A stretch of 64,000 nucleotides of DNA from Arsukibacterium tuosuense. GTDB taxonomy: Bacteria > Pseudomonadota > Gammaproteobacteria > Enterobacterales > Alteromonadaceae. A program made the translations under genes and the position numbers. Below the pieces are notes generated by a model. The model did not search any database and was not told the DNA's origin. It saw only the letters and a program-made list of their open reading frames with translations. Of the stretch, positions 63,790-64,000 are shown one piece after another. Position 1 is the first letter of the stretch; every line of letters starts with the position of its first letter. The stretch is from positions 248,001-312,000 of the forward strand of contig NZ_OBEB01000006.1 in assembly GCF_900215315.1 (NCBI RefSeq). Direction: 5' to 3'.

Positions 63790-64000
63790 GTGACCGATTT
63801 ATTGTCGCAAGATGAAATTGATGCGCTGTTACACGGTGTCGACGACGTCGAAGAAGAAGAAATAGACGACGGTGGTGATGGCCGCGGCCGGTCTACCATG
63901 GAATACGATTTCTCGTCGCAGGATCGTATTGTCCGTGGCCGTATGCCTACTCTGGAGATGGTTAACGAGCGTTTTGCCCGCCATATGCGGATCAGCTTGT
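63790..64000 (+). CDS. fliM: FliM, rotor switch protein (N-terminal part, cut by window end)
   Basis: Translation starts at a GTG and gives VTDLLSQDEIDALLHGVDDV, the FliM N-terminal CheY-P binding motif (LSQDEIDALL), then an acidic linker and YDFSSQDRIVRGRMPTLEMVNERFARHMRISL, the start of the FliM middle domain. About 70 residues are inside the window. FliM binds phospho-CheY and joins FliG and FliN in the C ring. Confidence 0.95.
   Translation, partial: MTDLLSQDEIDALLHGVDDVEEEEIDDGGDGRGRSTMEYDFSSQDRIVRGRMPTLEMVNERFARHMRISL

Overview
The window is the core of a polar-flagellum gene cluster from a gammaproteobacterium, followed by a large flagellin-glycosylation island. FlgO/FlgP/FlgT outer-ring genes, an flrA-flrB-flrC sigma-54 regulatory cascade, several sheath-type flagellins with MALxVNxN starts, and flaG-fliD-fliS order are typical of Vibrio/Shewanella/Alteromonadales-type polar systems. 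Gene content and protein texture suggest a Rheinheimera/Alishewanella/Arsukibacterium-like member, but the genus is an inference. No phage, integrase, insertion sequence or CRISPR array was seen.

Layout. 1-1742: three tandem FlgO-family genes, the first cut by the window edge. 1767-6011 (minus): an unrelated three-gene cassette of LolD-like ATPase, FtsX-like permease and AttH/CrtC-like lipoprotein. 6102-6176 (minus): tRNA-Arg(CCT). 6276-9621: flgT, flgP, flgN, flgM and flgA. 9812-11591: cheV and cheR. 11663-14579: flgBCDE. 14718-22510: flgFGHIJKL. 22663-26544: four flagellin genes. 26613-29223: flaG, fliD, fliS and a fliT-like gene. 29245-39138 (plus): a Maf-type flagellin glycosyltransferase, then a cassette of glycosyltransferase, WbqC, methyltransferase, LbH acyltransferase, beta-propeller, PhyH dioxygenase and WecE-type aminotransferase. 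39180-41150: two more methyltransferases on opposite strands. 41211-49666 (minus): a compact pseudaminic acid operon pseB-C-F-G-I, then ATP-grasp, HAD, a small unknown gene, a TylF-like methyltransferase and rmlA. 49904-50698: a lone divergent flagellin. 50829-55016: flrA, flrB and flrC. 55178-64000: fliEFGHIJKL and the start of fliM.

Regulation can be read directly. Sigma-54 -24/-12 elements (GG-N10-GC) lie before flgT, flgP, flgB, flgF, flrB and fliE. Sigma-28 elements (TAAAGTTT-N11-GCCGATAA type) lie before the third flgO-like gene, flgM, three flagellin genes and flaG. This fits the FlrA -> FlrBC (sigma-54) -> FliA (sigma-28, antagonised by FlgM) cascade.

The least conventional parts are the glycan cassette (two sugar-nucleotide routes, four methyltransferases, no recognisable PseH), a Maf enzyme with a duplicated N-terminal domain, a methyltransferase with a ribbon-helix-helix-like tail, a 40-bp perfect palindrome before flrA, and a divergent flagellin beside flrA.
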